Shown: positions 1-7,676 of the stretch, one piece after another
Layout: each line of letters starts with the position of its first letter
How positions within the stretch are numbered: the first letter of the stretch is position 1
Origin: Paenibacillus soyae
GTDB lineage: Bacteria; Bacillota; Bacilli; Paenibacillales; Paenibacillaceae
NCBI RefSeq assembly: GCF_024623455.1
Contig: NZ_JANIPJ010000035.1
Location: 1 to 45,621, forward strand
Length of the DNA stretch: 45,621 nt
Direction: 5' to 3'
Notes under the pieces: generated by a model
The model's input: only the letters and a program-made list of their open reading frames with translations
Told to the model about the DNA's origin: nothing
Databases searched by the model: none
Position numbers and translations under genes: made by a program

Positions 1-25
1 GGTTTTCTGGTATGATTGTCATCGA

Positions 26-76
26 GTAGAGTCCCTTCTTGGTGGCGTGGTAACCCCGAGGATACTCTACTTTTTT
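26..76 (+). terminator. Rho-independent terminator of a gene left of the window
   Basis: The arms GTAGAGT (26-32) and ACTCTAC (64-70) enclose an inner CTTGG/CCGAG pairing and are followed by six T residues (71-76). The T-run gives plus-strand polarity, yet no plus-strand gene in the window ends here, so it probably closes a transcript entering from the left edge. A T-box fold was considered but its conserved antiterminator core is absent. Confidence 0.55.
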
Positions 77-138
77 GTGTCTTGGAAAGACTCCAAATGT
101 TGGTACACAACTTATTGTACGTCATCGGGATACTGAAA

Positions 139-274
139 AATAGCGGCGATTGTACCGTTATTCCTGAGCGTTTCTCTCCTACGGGATGATGAACGCGAAA
201 ATAACGGTACTATCGCCGCTATTGCAATACGTACCCGCCAACCTGCCGAAAATAAAGGTAAAATGGCCGCTATT
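139..274. repeat. Three copies of a 24-bp intergenic repeat family
   Basis: A 24-base unit beginning AATAGCGGC and ending ACCGTTATT lies at 139-162. A near-perfect reverse complement (23 of 24 bases by eye) lies at 200-223, and a more diverged copy in the second orientation at 251-274. Related units recur at 19238-19423. The first two copies could pair into a long hairpin. The 1-402 stretch holds no convincing gene; besides these repeats it contains the terminators at 26-76 and 328-375. Confidence 0.75.
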
Positions 275-327
275 TCCCTATGCATCAACTCAACCCGAGC
301 AGCGGAAGGCCGAATGCCGACCTATGC

Positions 328-375
328 AAAAAGAGCCTCGCCATCCCGTCTGTACGGAATGGCGAGGCTCTTTTT
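328..375 (-). terminator. Terminator of the mobA-hisC transcript
   Basis: A long hairpin with arms around GAGCCTCGCCAT and ATGGCGAGGCTC ends in a T-run on the minus strand and also on the plus strand. It sits 28 bases beyond the hisC stop codon, so it closes the leftward operon, and its symmetry lets it act in both directions. Confidence 0.85.
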
Positions 376-402
376 GTGCACGCAGCACGAAAGACCCCCG
401 AG

Positions 403-1476
403 TTACTGCAGCTCCTCCACCGTCTCCCGCAAGGCGGCGATGAACGCGTCCATCTCCTCGTCCGTGCCGATGCTCACGCGCAGATGATTGTCGATGCGCT
501 TCGATGCGAAATAGCGGACAAGCACACCCTTCTCCCGCAGCCGGAGGAAAATGTCCTTAGCCGCGATCGATGGATGCGAGATGAACAAGAAATTCGCTCG
601 CGATTCCGTGCCCCGGAAGCCGAGCTCGGCTACCTGCCGCGCGACGCGCTCCCGCGTGCGGATGACCTTCTCCGTCGTCTCGCGGAAGTAGGCTTCATCC
701 TGCAGCGAAGCGACGGCTCCATGCAGCGCCAGCCTGTCCAGCGTGTAGGAGTTGAACGAATTTTTGATCCGGTCAAGTCCTTCGATCAGCTCCTCCGAGC
801 CGAACGCGAAGCCGACGCGGAGGCCCGCCAGCGAACGCGATTTCGAGAGCGTCTGAATGACGAGCAGATTCGGGTAGTCGGGCACGAGCTTCACTGCCGA
901 CTCTCCGCCGAAATCGATGTACGCCTCGTCGATAATGACCACGCGGTCCGGGTTCGCTTCGAGCATCGCCACGATGTCGGCGAGCGGCAGCAGCTTGGCC
1001 GTCGGAGCGTTCGGGTTCGGCAGAATGATGCCGCCGTGATCGCCGCCGGATGTAAACTCGCCAACCGGAATGTTGAACTCGTCGTCCAGCGGAATCAGCC
1101 GCGGCGTCAGACGGTACAGCTGCGCATACACTTTGTAGAAGCTATATGTAATATCCGGGAACAGGACGGGCTTCGCCGGATCGAAGAACGCGGCGAACGC
1201 GAACGCGAGCACCTCGTCGGAGCCGTTGCCCACAAAAATCTGCTTCGGCGACAGGCCGTAGCAGCGCGCCACCTCTTGAATAAGCGCGTCGCATGTCGGA
1301 TCCGGATAGAGCCGCAGGTCGGCATCCGCCGCGGCCGCTATCGCTTCCAACGCTTTCGGCGACGGCGGATACGGGTTCTCGTTCGTATTCAGCTTAATAT
1401 AAGTCTTGTCCTTAGGCTGCTCGCCAGGCACGTAAGGCTCGAGCGACCCGGCAAGCGGACTCCAAAACTTGCTCAT
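403..1476 (-). CDS. hisC: Histidinol-phosphate aminotransferase
   Basis: This 357-residue protein is a fold-type I PLP aminotransferase that makes L-histidinol phosphate from imidazole-acetol phosphate in histidine synthesis, in the cytosol. Visible family marks are LNTNENPYPPSP near residue 30, the DEAYIDF motif at 183-189 and the PLP lysine in TLSKSRSLAGLR (K212). The ATG at 1476 is chosen because AGGAGAGG precedes it; an upstream in-frame start would add 17 residues with no ribosome site. Its ribosome site lies inside the last codons of the vanZ-like gene, suggesting translational coupling. The related threonine-phosphate decarboxylase CobD is less likely because no cobalamin genes are near. 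It is separated from any his operon in this window. Confidence 0.88.
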   Translation of the reverse strand: MSKFWSPLAGSLEPYVPGEQPKDKTYIKLNTNENPYPPSPKALEAIAAAADADLRLYPDPTCDALIQEVARCYGLSPKQIFVGNGSDEVLAFAFAAFFDPAKPVLFPDITYSFYKVYAQLYRLTPRLIPLDDEFNIPVGEFTSGGDHGGIILPNPNAPTAKLLPLADIVAMLEANPDRVVIIDEAYIDFGGESAVKLVPDYPNLLVIQTLSKSRSLAGLRVGFAFGSEELIEGLDRIKNSFNSYTLDRLALHGAVASLQDEAYFRETTEKVIRTRERVARQVAELGFRGTESRANFLFISHPSIAAKDIFLRLREKGVLVRYFASKRIDNHLRVSIGTDEEMDAFIAALRETVEELQ

Positions 1477-1478
1477 TG

Positions 1479-1940
1479 TCAGATTCCTCTCCTCATGAAT
1501 GGCCGGGTCAGCATTAATCCGATCCAAGCGCCGGCCGTGTTCAATATAATATCGTCAATATCGAAGCTGCCTACCTTCAGCAGCATTTGGGCGATCTCCA
1601 CCGCGCCGATCAAGCAGATGCAGGCGGCCACGAGCATATGGCTGCGGCTGAATCTCGTATGGAGCAGCGGCAGGAACATGCCGATCGGGATGAATAGGAT
1701 CAAATTGCCGAATAGATTACTGACCCAGGTCACGAAATTAAAATGGTCCCGGTACACCACGTAACGCTCGATCGTCTCGAACGGCACGAGATTGTACGCG
1801 TATTCGTCCATGAAATAACGATCCCGCAGAAACAAGAGATTCATCATGATTGCGGCATACAGCACGGCCAGCACCGTGACGGTCAAGTTGAACCCGATCC
1901 GCTTGCTGTACGCGTTCCGGTATAATTTTACGGCAATCAC
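1479..1940 (-). CDS. VanZ-like membrane protein
   Basis: About 153 residues with four predicted membrane segments (near residues 12-32, 65-85, 92-110 and 115-135). The FGNLILFIPIGMFLPLL stretch and the later AVEIAQ and DIDDIILNTAGAWIG motifs are typical of the VanZ-like family. VanZ itself gives low-level teicoplanin resistance; the role of most relatives is unknown. The start is uncertain: the GTG at 1940 lies 10 bases after the stop of the upstream acetyltransferase and has only a weak ribosome site, while a longer frame reaches 2009 inside that gene. The stop is two bases before the hisC start, so the genes are likely cotranscribed. Confidence 0.72.
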   Translation of the reverse strand: MIAVKLYRNAYSKRIGFNLTVTVLAVLYAAIMMNLLFLRDRYFMDEYAYNLVPFETIERYVVYRDHFNFVTWVSNLFGNLILFIPIGMFLPLLHTRFSRSHMLVAACICLIGAVEIAQMLLKVGSFDIDDIILNTAGAWIGLMLTRPFMRRGI

Positions 1941-1950
1941 CTCATTCGCT

Positions 1951-2475
1951 TCATTCGGGCGACCCGCCCGGCACCTTCCTGCCCAGAATGACGAGATCGC
2001 GCTCGACACCGTCCAGCACCGCCACGCGGGGCAGGAAGCCGTACTGCTCGAAGCCGTATTTGCGAAGCAGCTTCAGGCTTGGCTCATTATGCCCGAACAC
2101 GAAGCCCAGAAGCGTCGTTAGACCCAGGCGGGGGCTCTCTCCGATCGCCTTCTCGATCAGGACGGAGCCGAGGCCAAGCCCGCGGTACTTCTCGTCTATG
2201 TATATGCTGACCTCCGCCGTCGCTTGATAGGCCGGACGACCGTAAAACGATTGGTAGCTCAGCCAGGCGCCGATCTCGCCATCTTCCATGCGGACGATCC
2301 AGATCGGCCGTTTGTCCGGCGAGTGGTTGTCGAACCATGCCCGCTTGCTCTCCACGGTCGCCGGCTCCAGGTCGGCCGTAACCATGCGGCTCGCGATAGT
2401 CGAATTGTAGATCTCTACGATGCGCTCCAGATCGGAGCTCCCGGCATCGTGAATGGTGTAGGCTGGCAGGCTCAT
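1951..2475 (-). CDS. GNAT acetyltransferase, phosphinothricin/methionine-sulfone type
   Basis: A 174-residue GNAT enzyme that should transfer acetyl from acetyl-CoA to the amine of a small acceptor. The layout (IYNSTIASR near the N-terminus, WLSYQSFYGRPAY in the middle, acetyl-CoA loop YRGLGLGSVL, then NEPSLKLLRKYGFEQYGFLPRV) matches the Pat/Bar and MddA/YncA branch, which acetylates phosphinothricin or methionine sulfone/sulfoximine. The substrate here is inferred only. Its ATG overlaps the mobA stop as ATGA, so it is translationally coupled to mobA. Confidence 0.85.
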   Translation of the reverse strand: MSLPAYTIHDAGSSDLERIVEIYNSTIASRMVTADLEPATVESKRAWFDNHSPDKRPIWIVRMEDGEIGAWLSYQSFYGRPAYQATAEVSIYIDEKYRGLGLGSVLIEKAIGESPRLGLTTLLGFVFGHNEPSLKLLRKYGFEQYGFLPRVAVLDGVERDLVILGRKVPGGSPE

Positions 2476-3173
2476 GTCTCATCTCTCCGCATTCTCTGGT
2501 GATGTATAAGGTTGTTCAAATAATTCCGGTAGTCCTCCGGCGTATTCAAATTGCGCAGCCCTTCCTCTGCCTCCGCTATGCCCGCGCCGTCTGACTCCGT
2601 CCCCGATCCAGCTGCTAGCGGTACCACTGTCGTCTTCAGCCTGCCGAGCAGCCCCATAACCCGGTAGTCCCGGTTCTCCAGCGCCTCCGCCACCGCCCCG
2701 GCGACGCGGGTGTGGTACAGCGCATGGAACGGCTGTCCCGCGGCATGAACGACATCCGCCTCGGCTCGACCGCCGTCGATCGCCTCCAACAATTGCTCCA
2801 GCAGCACTCCGGATACCGCCGGCATGTCGCAAGCCATCACGAACGCGTACCCGCGAGGAATGGCGGATAACCCAGCGTGCAACCCGGCCAGCGGCCCGTT
2901 GCCGCCAGGATAGGCATCGGCGACGAACCGCACCTTCCCCGCCGCCAGCTCCTCCCGGCAGCCCGAGAGCGCCTCGCGGTATATCGATGCCCGCTCCTCC
3001 GTACCGGCCGCAATCGTGACCGAATCCGTCAGCGCAAGCATCTGCAAGACGAGCCGCTCCAGCAGCGGCATGCCGTCAATCGGCAGCAGCGCCTTGTCCA
3101 TTCCCATCCGGCTGCTGCGGCCGCCTGCCAGAATCAGGCCATGTAGCGGCCGATGTCTCCCCTCCGTTTTCAA
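2472..3173 (-). CDS. mobA: Molybdenum cofactor guanylyltransferase
   Basis: A 233-residue protein that links GMP to molybdopterin to make the guanine dinucleotide cofactor. The nucleotide-binding signature LILAGGRSSRMGMDK lies at the N-terminus, followed by PGGNGPLAGL and the metal-site motif MACDMP. The TTG at 3173 is chosen because AGGGGGAG lies five bases upstream; another TTG at 3224 would add 17 residues inside a hairpin. No other molybdenum genes lie in the window. The C-terminal part after about residue 185 is Glu/Ala/Gly-rich and a little longer than usual for the family. Confidence 0.85.
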   Translation of the reverse strand: MKTEGRHRPLHGLILAGGRSSRMGMDKALLPIDGMPLLERLVLQMLALTDSVTIAAGTEERASIYREALSGCREELAAGKVRFVADAYPGGNGPLAGLHAGLSAIPRGYAFVMACDMPAVSGVLLEQLLEAIDGGRAEADVVHAAGQPFHALYHTRVAGAVAEALENRDYRVMGLLGRLKTTVVPLAAGSGTESDGAGIAEAEEGLRNLNTPEDYRNYLNNLIHHQRMRRDET

Positions 3174-3205
3174 CTCGGCTCCCCCTTCGCTTCCCGAGCA
3201 TACAG

Positions 3206-3239
3206 ACAGCCCGCCAAGCGACAATGCCTGACGGGCTGT
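3206..3239 (-). terminator. Hairpin between glnS and mobA
   Basis: An 11-bp stem (ACAGCCCGTCA with TGGCGGGCTGT on the minus strand, one G-T pair) lies just after the glnS stop. There is no T-run, so it may be a weak terminator or an RNA-stabilising stem rather than a strong stop. Confidence 0.4.
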
Positions 3240-3256
3240 TAGCCTGCCGATTATCG

Positions 3257-4927
3257 TTAGGCTTTCGACGGATCGAACGAGCTCTTCAAGGAGACGATGC
3301 GGTTGAACGCCAGCTTCTCGGACGTCGAATCCTTCGGATCGACGTTGAAATAGCCGTGACGGAAGAATTGGAACTTATCTCCTCCGGCCGCTTCCTTCAT
3401 GTTCGGCTCGACGAAGCCGCTTTCCACCGTCAGCGAGTTCGGATTAATCCGCTCCAGGAACGAAGCGCCTTCTTCCTTCGACTCGTCGAGGATAAGAGGC
3501 TCGTAGAGGCGGAAGTCCGCAGGCACGGCTTGAGACGCTTCTACCCAATGAATCGTGCCCTTCACCTTGCGCTCGTTGAAGCCGCTGCCGCTCTTCGTCT
3601 TCGGATCGTACGTGCACCGAAGCTCGATCACTTCGCCGTTCTCATCCTTAATGACTTCCTGGCAAGTGATGAAATAAGCGTGCTTCAGCCGCACCTCGTT
3701 GCCCGGGAACAGGCGGAAGTATTTGCTCGGCGGGTTCTCCATGAAGTCGTCCTGCTCGATGTAGATCTCGCGCGAGAACGGAATTTGGCGGGTGCCCATC
3801 TCTTCGTTCTCCGCGTTGTTCTCAGCCTCCAGCATCTCGACCTGCCCCTCCGGGTAGTTCGTGATGACGACCTTCAGCGGCTTCAGCACCGCCATCGTGC
3901 GCAGCGCCTTCAGCTTCAGATCCTCCCGGATAAAAAATTCCAGGTTCCGCTCGTCCACCACGCTGTTGCTCTTCGCGACGCCGATCTCACGGCAGAACGC
4001 GCGAAGCGCTTCCGGCGTGTAGCCCTTGCGGCGGAGGCCGCTGATCGTCGGCATGCGCGGATCGTCCCAGCCGTCCACGATGCCTTCGTCCACGAGCTGC
4101 TTCAAGTACCGTTTGCTCATGACCGTATTCGTCACGTTCAGGCGCGCGAATTCATATTGGCGAGGCTTCGCCTCCATCTCGCACTCCTCGATCGTCCAGT
4201 CGTACAGCGGCCTGTGGTCCTCGAATTCCAACGTGCAGATCGAATGCGTGATGCCTTCGATCGCGTCGCTGAGCGGGTGCGCGTAATCGTACATCGGATA
4301 GATGCACCAGGCGTCGCCCGTACGATGGTGATGAGCATGCGAAATGCGATAGAGCACCGGATCGCGCATCGTCATATTCGGCGAAGCCATGTCGATCTTC
4401 GCGCGAAGGACGCGCTCTCCGTCCTTGAACTCGCCCGCGCGCATGCGCGCGAACAGGTCCAGGTTTTCTTCCACGCTGCGGCCCCGATACGGACTCTCCT
4501 TGCCCGGCTCCGTCAGCGTGCCCCTCATCTCCCGGGTTTGCTCGGCCGTCAGGTCGCAGACATAAGCCTTGCCCTTCTTAATAAGCAGAACCGCCCTATT
4601 GTACAGCTCCTCGAAGTAATCGGAGGCGAAACGCAGCTCCTCCCACTCGAAGCCGAGCCACTTCACGTCTTCCTGGATGGATTCAACGTATTCTGTATCT
4701 TCCTTAACGGGGTTCGTATCGTCGAAACGAAGGTTCGTCTTGCCTTTGAATTCGTCGGCCAGCTCGAAGTTCAGACAGATCGACTTGGCGTGTCCGATAT
4801 GAAGGTATCCGTTCGGCTCCGGCGGGAATCGCGTAATGACTTCCTGCACGCGGCCGCTCTTCAAATCTTCCACGACGATGTTTTTGATAAAGTTTGAGGA
4901 TGATGTCTTCTCCACTGCGCTCTCCAT
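3257..4927 (-). CDS. glnS: Glutaminyl-tRNA synthetase
   Basis: A 556-residue class I aminoacyl-tRNA synthetase that charges tRNA-Gln directly. The catalytic HIGH motif is in GYLHIGHAKS (43-46), FDDTNP is near residue 68, and the second signature appears as VMSKR (269-273), the form usual in GlnRS rather than GluRS. The C-terminal half has the beta-barrel anticodon-binding layout, with ECRTYDPKT-like residues around 440. The length matches bacterial GlnRS. The ATG at 4927 is preceded by AAAGG. Most Firmicutes, B. subtilis included, lack GlnRS and make Gln-tRNA through GluRS and GatCAB, so its presence suggests ancient transfer in this lineage. It seems monocistronic or leads weakly into mobA. 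Confidence 0.95.
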   Translation of the reverse strand: MESAVEKTSSSNFIKNIVVEDLKSGRVQEVITRFPPEPNGYLHIGHAKSICLNFELADEFKGKTNLRFDDTNPVKEDTEYVESIQEDVKWLGFEWEELRFASDYFEELYNRAVLLIKKGKAYVCDLTAEQTREMRGTLTEPGKESPYRGRSVEENLDLFARMRAGEFKDGERVLRAKIDMASPNMTMRDPVLYRISHAHHHRTGDAWCIYPMYDYAHPLSDAIEGITHSICTLEFEDHRPLYDWTIEECEMEAKPRQYEFARLNVTNTVMSKRYLKQLVDEGIVDGWDDPRMPTISGLRRKGYTPEALRAFCREIGVAKSNSVVDERNLEFFIREDLKLKALRTMAVLKPLKVVITNYPEGQVEMLEAENNAENEEMGTRQIPFSREIYIEQDDFMENPPSKYFRLFPGNEVRLKHAYFITCQEVIKDENGEVIELRCTYDPKTKSGSGFNERKVKGTIHWVEASQAVPADFRLYEPLILDESKEEGASFLERINPNSLTVESGFVEPNMKEAAGGDKFQFFRHGYFNVDPKDSTSEKLAFNRIVSLKSSFDPSKA

Positions 4928-5164
4928 CCGCGACCAACCTTTCCCAATCGAAAATAGTTATCTATTTATAATACACAAAATTTGGGGAAAATACACGCGC
5001 AAAACGCCGTCGTTGCTTGTCCTCCAAGCGGATTTCCAGTCATTATTCGCATCATATACCCGCTTTGAAACTTTTTATAACATTCCTTTTTATTAGAATC
5101 CTCTCACTTTCAACACGAATCTACATTTTCCCATTATAGTAGAGCTTAAGTTGTTCAAACATAC

Positions 5165-5292
5165 TGCCTAATTCCCGATCGGGAAACGGGGGAACCACTT
5201 TGGGTGAATTGATTTCGACGTTCGGCACGCCGATCGCCTTGGGAATCATAGGGAACCTTCAACCGAACCCCACAGCTAACCTCGTAGGCACC
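5165..5292 (+). promoter_or_regulatory. c-di-AMP riboswitch (ydaO/yuaA motif)
   Basis: The conserved islands of the ydaO aptamer occur in order: GGGAAACGGGGGAACCA (5181-5197), GGGTGAA (5202-5208), ATAGGGAACC (5248-5257), AACCGAACCC (5261-5270) and CAGCTAACCTCGTAGGC (5273-5289). The family binds cyclic di-AMP and usually switches off cell-wall hydrolase and osmotic genes. Only a few bases separate the aptamer from the AAGGAG ribosome site (5295-5300), and no terminator stem was seen between them, so control by hiding the ribosome site is inferred. A -10-like TATAGT lies upstream at 5135-5140. The remaining 4928-5164 stretch holds no gene that I can see. Confidence 0.92.
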
Positions 5293-5309
5293 GGAAGGAG
5301 CTCCACCAA

Positions 5310-5795
5310 TTGAAGAAGAAAGTAAGCATGATTCTTGCGGGCCTCGTTCTATTGCTCGCATTCCAGGCTGGCAGCGCATTCGCAAGCGCTTCCAAGATGG
5401 ACGGCATTATCGACGACTTAATTGGTACGAGATATTCGTACGGCGGTACATCCACCAAAGGCTTTGACTGCTCCGGATTCACGGGGTACGTGTTCGACAA
5501 GATGGGCATCGACCTTCCTCGCAGATCGGTAGATCAAGCGTCGGAAGGCACCAAGGTGGCCAAAGCTGATCTCAAGCCAGGCGACCTCGTCTTCTTCGAC
5601 ACCAGCGGCTCAAACAATGGCGGCATCTCGCATGTCGGTATCTACGTGGGAGACGGCAATATTGCTCATGCATCCACAAGCAAGGGCGTAACGATCGACA
5701 AGCTGGACTCCTCCTACTACAAATCGCGCTTCGTTACGGCGCGCCGCGTAATGGATGAGGAAACGTTCAAGACGTACGCTGAAGCTGTGAAGTAA
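5310..5795 (+). CDS. Secreted NlpC/P60 peptidoglycan endopeptidase
   Basis: A 161-residue exported enzyme expected to cut peptide stems of peptidoglycan. A signal peptide (MKKK, hydrophobic core, cleavage near AFA-SAS at 26) is followed directly by a minimal NlpC/P60 domain. The catalytic cysteine is in FDCSGF (C54), and the histidines are in ISHVGIYVG (H108) and IAHAS (H120). It has no SH3 or LysM wall-binding domain. The TTG start at 5310 sits nine bases after AAGGAG. The upstream c-di-AMP riboswitch is the usual control element of such hydrolases. A bidirectional terminator follows. Confidence 0.92.
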   Translation: MKKKVSMILAGLVLLLAFQAGSAFASASKMDGIIDDLIGTRYSYGGTSTKGFDCSGFTGYVFDKMGIDLPRRSVDQASEGTKVAKADLKPGDLVFFDTSGSNNGGISHVGIYVGDGNIAHASTSKGVTIDKLDSSYYKSRFVTARRVMDEETFKTYAEAVK

Positions 5796-5806
5796 ATTTA
5801 TAAGGC

Positions 5807-5854
5807 AAAAAAGGCTGCTCTTTCGTAGGATTCTACGAAGGAGCAGCCTTTTTG
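5807..5854. terminator. Bidirectional terminator between NlpC/P60 and MFS genes
   Basis: An 18-base stem (AAGGCTGCTCTTTCGTAG with its near complement at 5834-5851) is flanked by A-runs and T-runs on both sides. The right arm encodes the last residues and TAG stop of the convergent MFS gene, so that gene ends inside its own terminator. Confidence 0.88.
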
Positions 5855-7098
5855 TCGCCTATGAGTTGCTGTTGCTTCTTGCCGAAGCCCAGCCATGCGA
5901 TCAGCACGAGCAGGAGGATGACGACGGTACTTGCGATGCTCCACATCGTCGTCCGTACCGGGTAGTTGTCCATGAACCATCCCGTCAATCTTGGCAGAAT
6001 CGCGCCGCCGACTCCGCCGAGAGCAACGAGCAGGCTGGTCGTTCGCTCCGTCATACCCGGGAGCAAGCCGTTCGCATAGACCAGGGCTATGCCGAACAGG
6101 CCGGAGAAGAACAAGCCGCTGAACGCGACCAAGACGAGCATCCAGCCCTCCGAGGCGGTTGCCGCCATGCCGACGAAGGCGCACGCCGCCCCGGCCGAGA
6201 AGACGGCCAAATAGCTTGCGTGGCCCATCCGGTCCGCCAGCACGCCCGCGAACAACCTACCGAATACCATCGTCCCCCAGAATAAGCTGAGCGCCGCGGC
6301 GGCGGAAGACTCCTTCATGCCGGTTCGTTCAATGAGCATCGAAGGCAAGTAATTGGAGAAGCTCATCTCCACCCCTACATAGATCAGGAAGAAAAGCGCG
6401 CTTAAGAACAGAAACGGCAGCGACTTGGCTGGGTAACCGAGCCACCCGCGTCCTGCTCCCGCCGATGAAGCTGTCCGCTTTCCGGAATGGCCATCCGCGT
6501 TGTCCCGTCTTTGCTCCCCCGCTTCGACCCGCTTTGGTCCAAGACTGTCGTCCAAGCTTCCGAAGGACATTGTCAGCCACAGAACGAAAGTGATCCCCGC
6601 CATCGCGGCGAGAATGGGGAAGGACAGCTGCCATACCTGCTGCTGAATCAGATAGGCTGCTGTAATCGGAATAATAAGGGCTCCGATACCGAAGAATGTC
6701 TCCAGCCGGCTCATCGCCGACGCCTTTCCTTTCATCAAATCGATAACGGCGGCCCCGACAATCGCCTCCGTCATTCCGAAGCCGATTCCCGCGATCGGCG
6801 CGAACGCCAGCATCCAACCCCACGGCAGCAGCAGGCTGTAGGCCGCTTCCGCGATAGTGAGCGCCCCCATCGCGAGCAATACCGCGCCCCGCTTCCCGAC
6901 TCTTGCCGTGAGGGTCGGGGCCAGCAGCACGCCCGCAAGAAAGCCGAGGAACTGGTTCATGATCCATTGCCCGCCGTCTTTGTACGTCAGACCGTAATAG
7001 TCGATGAGCTGCTCCAGAACGGCCCCGCCGACGACGTGCGCGATGCCGATCACCAGATACGATAAGCAGCCCATCCACATGAGCTTCTTCATTGCCAT
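5833..7098 (-). CDS. Major facilitator superfamily transporter (FucP/YfkF-like)
   Basis: A 421-residue membrane protein with about twelve hydrophobic segments and a hydrophilic central loop near residues 185-225 rich in Arg, Gly and Ser. MNQFLGFLAGVLLAPTLTARVGKR fits the loop 2-3 signature, and GTMVFGRLFAGVLADRMGH repeats it in the second half. The arrangement resembles the sugar-permease (FucP-like) MFS group; the substrate cannot be read from sequence. The ATG at 7098 is chosen for AAGGAG five bases upstream; a longer frame starts at 7188 but overlaps the divergent GNAT promoter. Confidence 0.85.
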   Translation of the reverse strand: MAMKKLMWMGCLSYLVIGIAHVVGGAVLEQLIDYYGLTYKDGGQWIMNQFLGFLAGVLLAPTLTARVGKRGAVLLAMGALTIAEAAYSLLLPWGWMLAFAPIAGIGFGMTEAIVGAAVIDLMKGKASAMSRLETFFGIGALIIPITAAYLIQQQVWQLSFPILAAMAGITFVLWLTMSFGSLDDSLGPKRVEAGEQRRDNADGHSGKRTASSAGAGRGWLGYPAKSLPFLFLSALFFLIYVGVEMSFSNYLPSMLIERTGMKESSAAAALSLFWGTMVFGRLFAGVLADRMGHASYLAVFSAGAACAFVGMAATASEGWMLVLVAFSGLFFSGLFGIALVYANGLLPGMTERTTSLLVALGGVGGAILPRLTGWFMDNYPVRTTMWSIASTVVILLLVLIAWLGFGKKQQQLIGDKKAAPS

Positions 7099-7136
7099 CC
7101 AATCTCCTTGTTCTTCACGCCCTGCCGACGTTCCTC

Positions 7137-7145
7137 TGATATAAT
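7137..7145 (+). promoter_or_regulatory. Extended -10 promoter directly before a GNAT start codon
   Basis: TG-A-TATAAT (TG 7137-7138, TATAAT 7140-7145) is a perfect extended -10. Transcription would begin about seven bases later, at or beside the ATG at 7152. No clear -35 is needed for this promoter class. Confidence 0.55.
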
Positions 7146-7151
7146 GCCTAT

Positions 7152-7667
7152 ATGACGAACTTAATCCGCTTCTCTCATTATAAACCAAACGATTGGACCG
7201 TGACCATGGCGCCCATGACCGATATCCATGCGGCCGAGCTATGCGAGTGGCGGTACGACCCGCCTTACGATTTCTATAATTGGCCGGCGTGGGAGGACAT
7301 GAAGAAGGACGGAATCGAATTTGGCGATCCCGTCCTCCGTTACAATCAATATGCGTCCGTGCTTGGTCCCGGCGGCCTGCTTATCGGTTTTGCCCAGTTC
7401 TTCCCCTTGGGGACCTCCGTCATCAGGCTAGGACTCGGGCTTCGGCCCGAGCTATGCGGGCTTGGACTCGGTCAGCTGCTTGTCCGAGCCGTCTCCGAGG
7501 AAGCCCGGCGAAGATCGCCCGGCGCCGAAGTCGACCTTGAAGTTCTGACTTGGAACGCACGGGCGATCCGAACCTACGAGAAAGCCGGCTTCCGGATCGA
7601 AGATACGTACATGCGGCCAACGAAGGACGGCGAACAGGAGTGCCACTGCATGGTCTACGCTCCATAA
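7152..7667 (+). CDS. GNAT N-acetyltransferase
   Basis: A 171-residue acetyl-CoA dependent acetyltransferase with unknown acceptor. The N-terminal ELCEWRYDPPYDFYNWP motif and the acetyl-CoA loop LRPELCGLGLGQLLV (Q/RxxGxG/A type) followed by LTWNARAIRTYEKAGFR define the fold. The ATG at 7152 has no ribosome site, but an extended -10 ends seven bases upstream, so the mRNA may be leaderless; an internal ATG at 7206 would remove residues just before the conserved core. It diverges from the MFS gene and converges on the YkuI-like gene with a nine-base gap and no terminator. Confidence 0.82.
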   Translation: MTNLIRFSHYKPNDWTVTMAPMTDIHAAELCEWRYDPPYDFYNWPAWEDMKKDGIEFGDPVLRYNQYASVLGPGGLLIGFAQFFPLGTSVIRLGLGLRPELCGLGLGQLLVRAVSEEARRRSPGAEVDLEVLTWNARAIRTYEKAGFRIEDTYMRPTKDGEQECHCMVYAP

Positions 7668-7676
7668 CTACCATAT

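Noticed and set aside
26..76. A T-box or other riboswitch
   Set aside because: The T-box conserved antiterminator core is missing and no plus-strand gene follows; a plain terminator explains it.
403..1476. CobD-type threonine-phosphate decarboxylase
   Set aside because: No cobalamin genes are near, and the motifs fit HisC.
3224..4897. A 557-codon open frame on the plus strand opposite glnS
   Set aside because: It is a shadow caused by codon bias: the product is Arg/Leu/His-rich with no domain, and the minus strand encodes a complete GlnRS. The same holds for the long plus-strand frame at 280-1764 opposite hisC and others.
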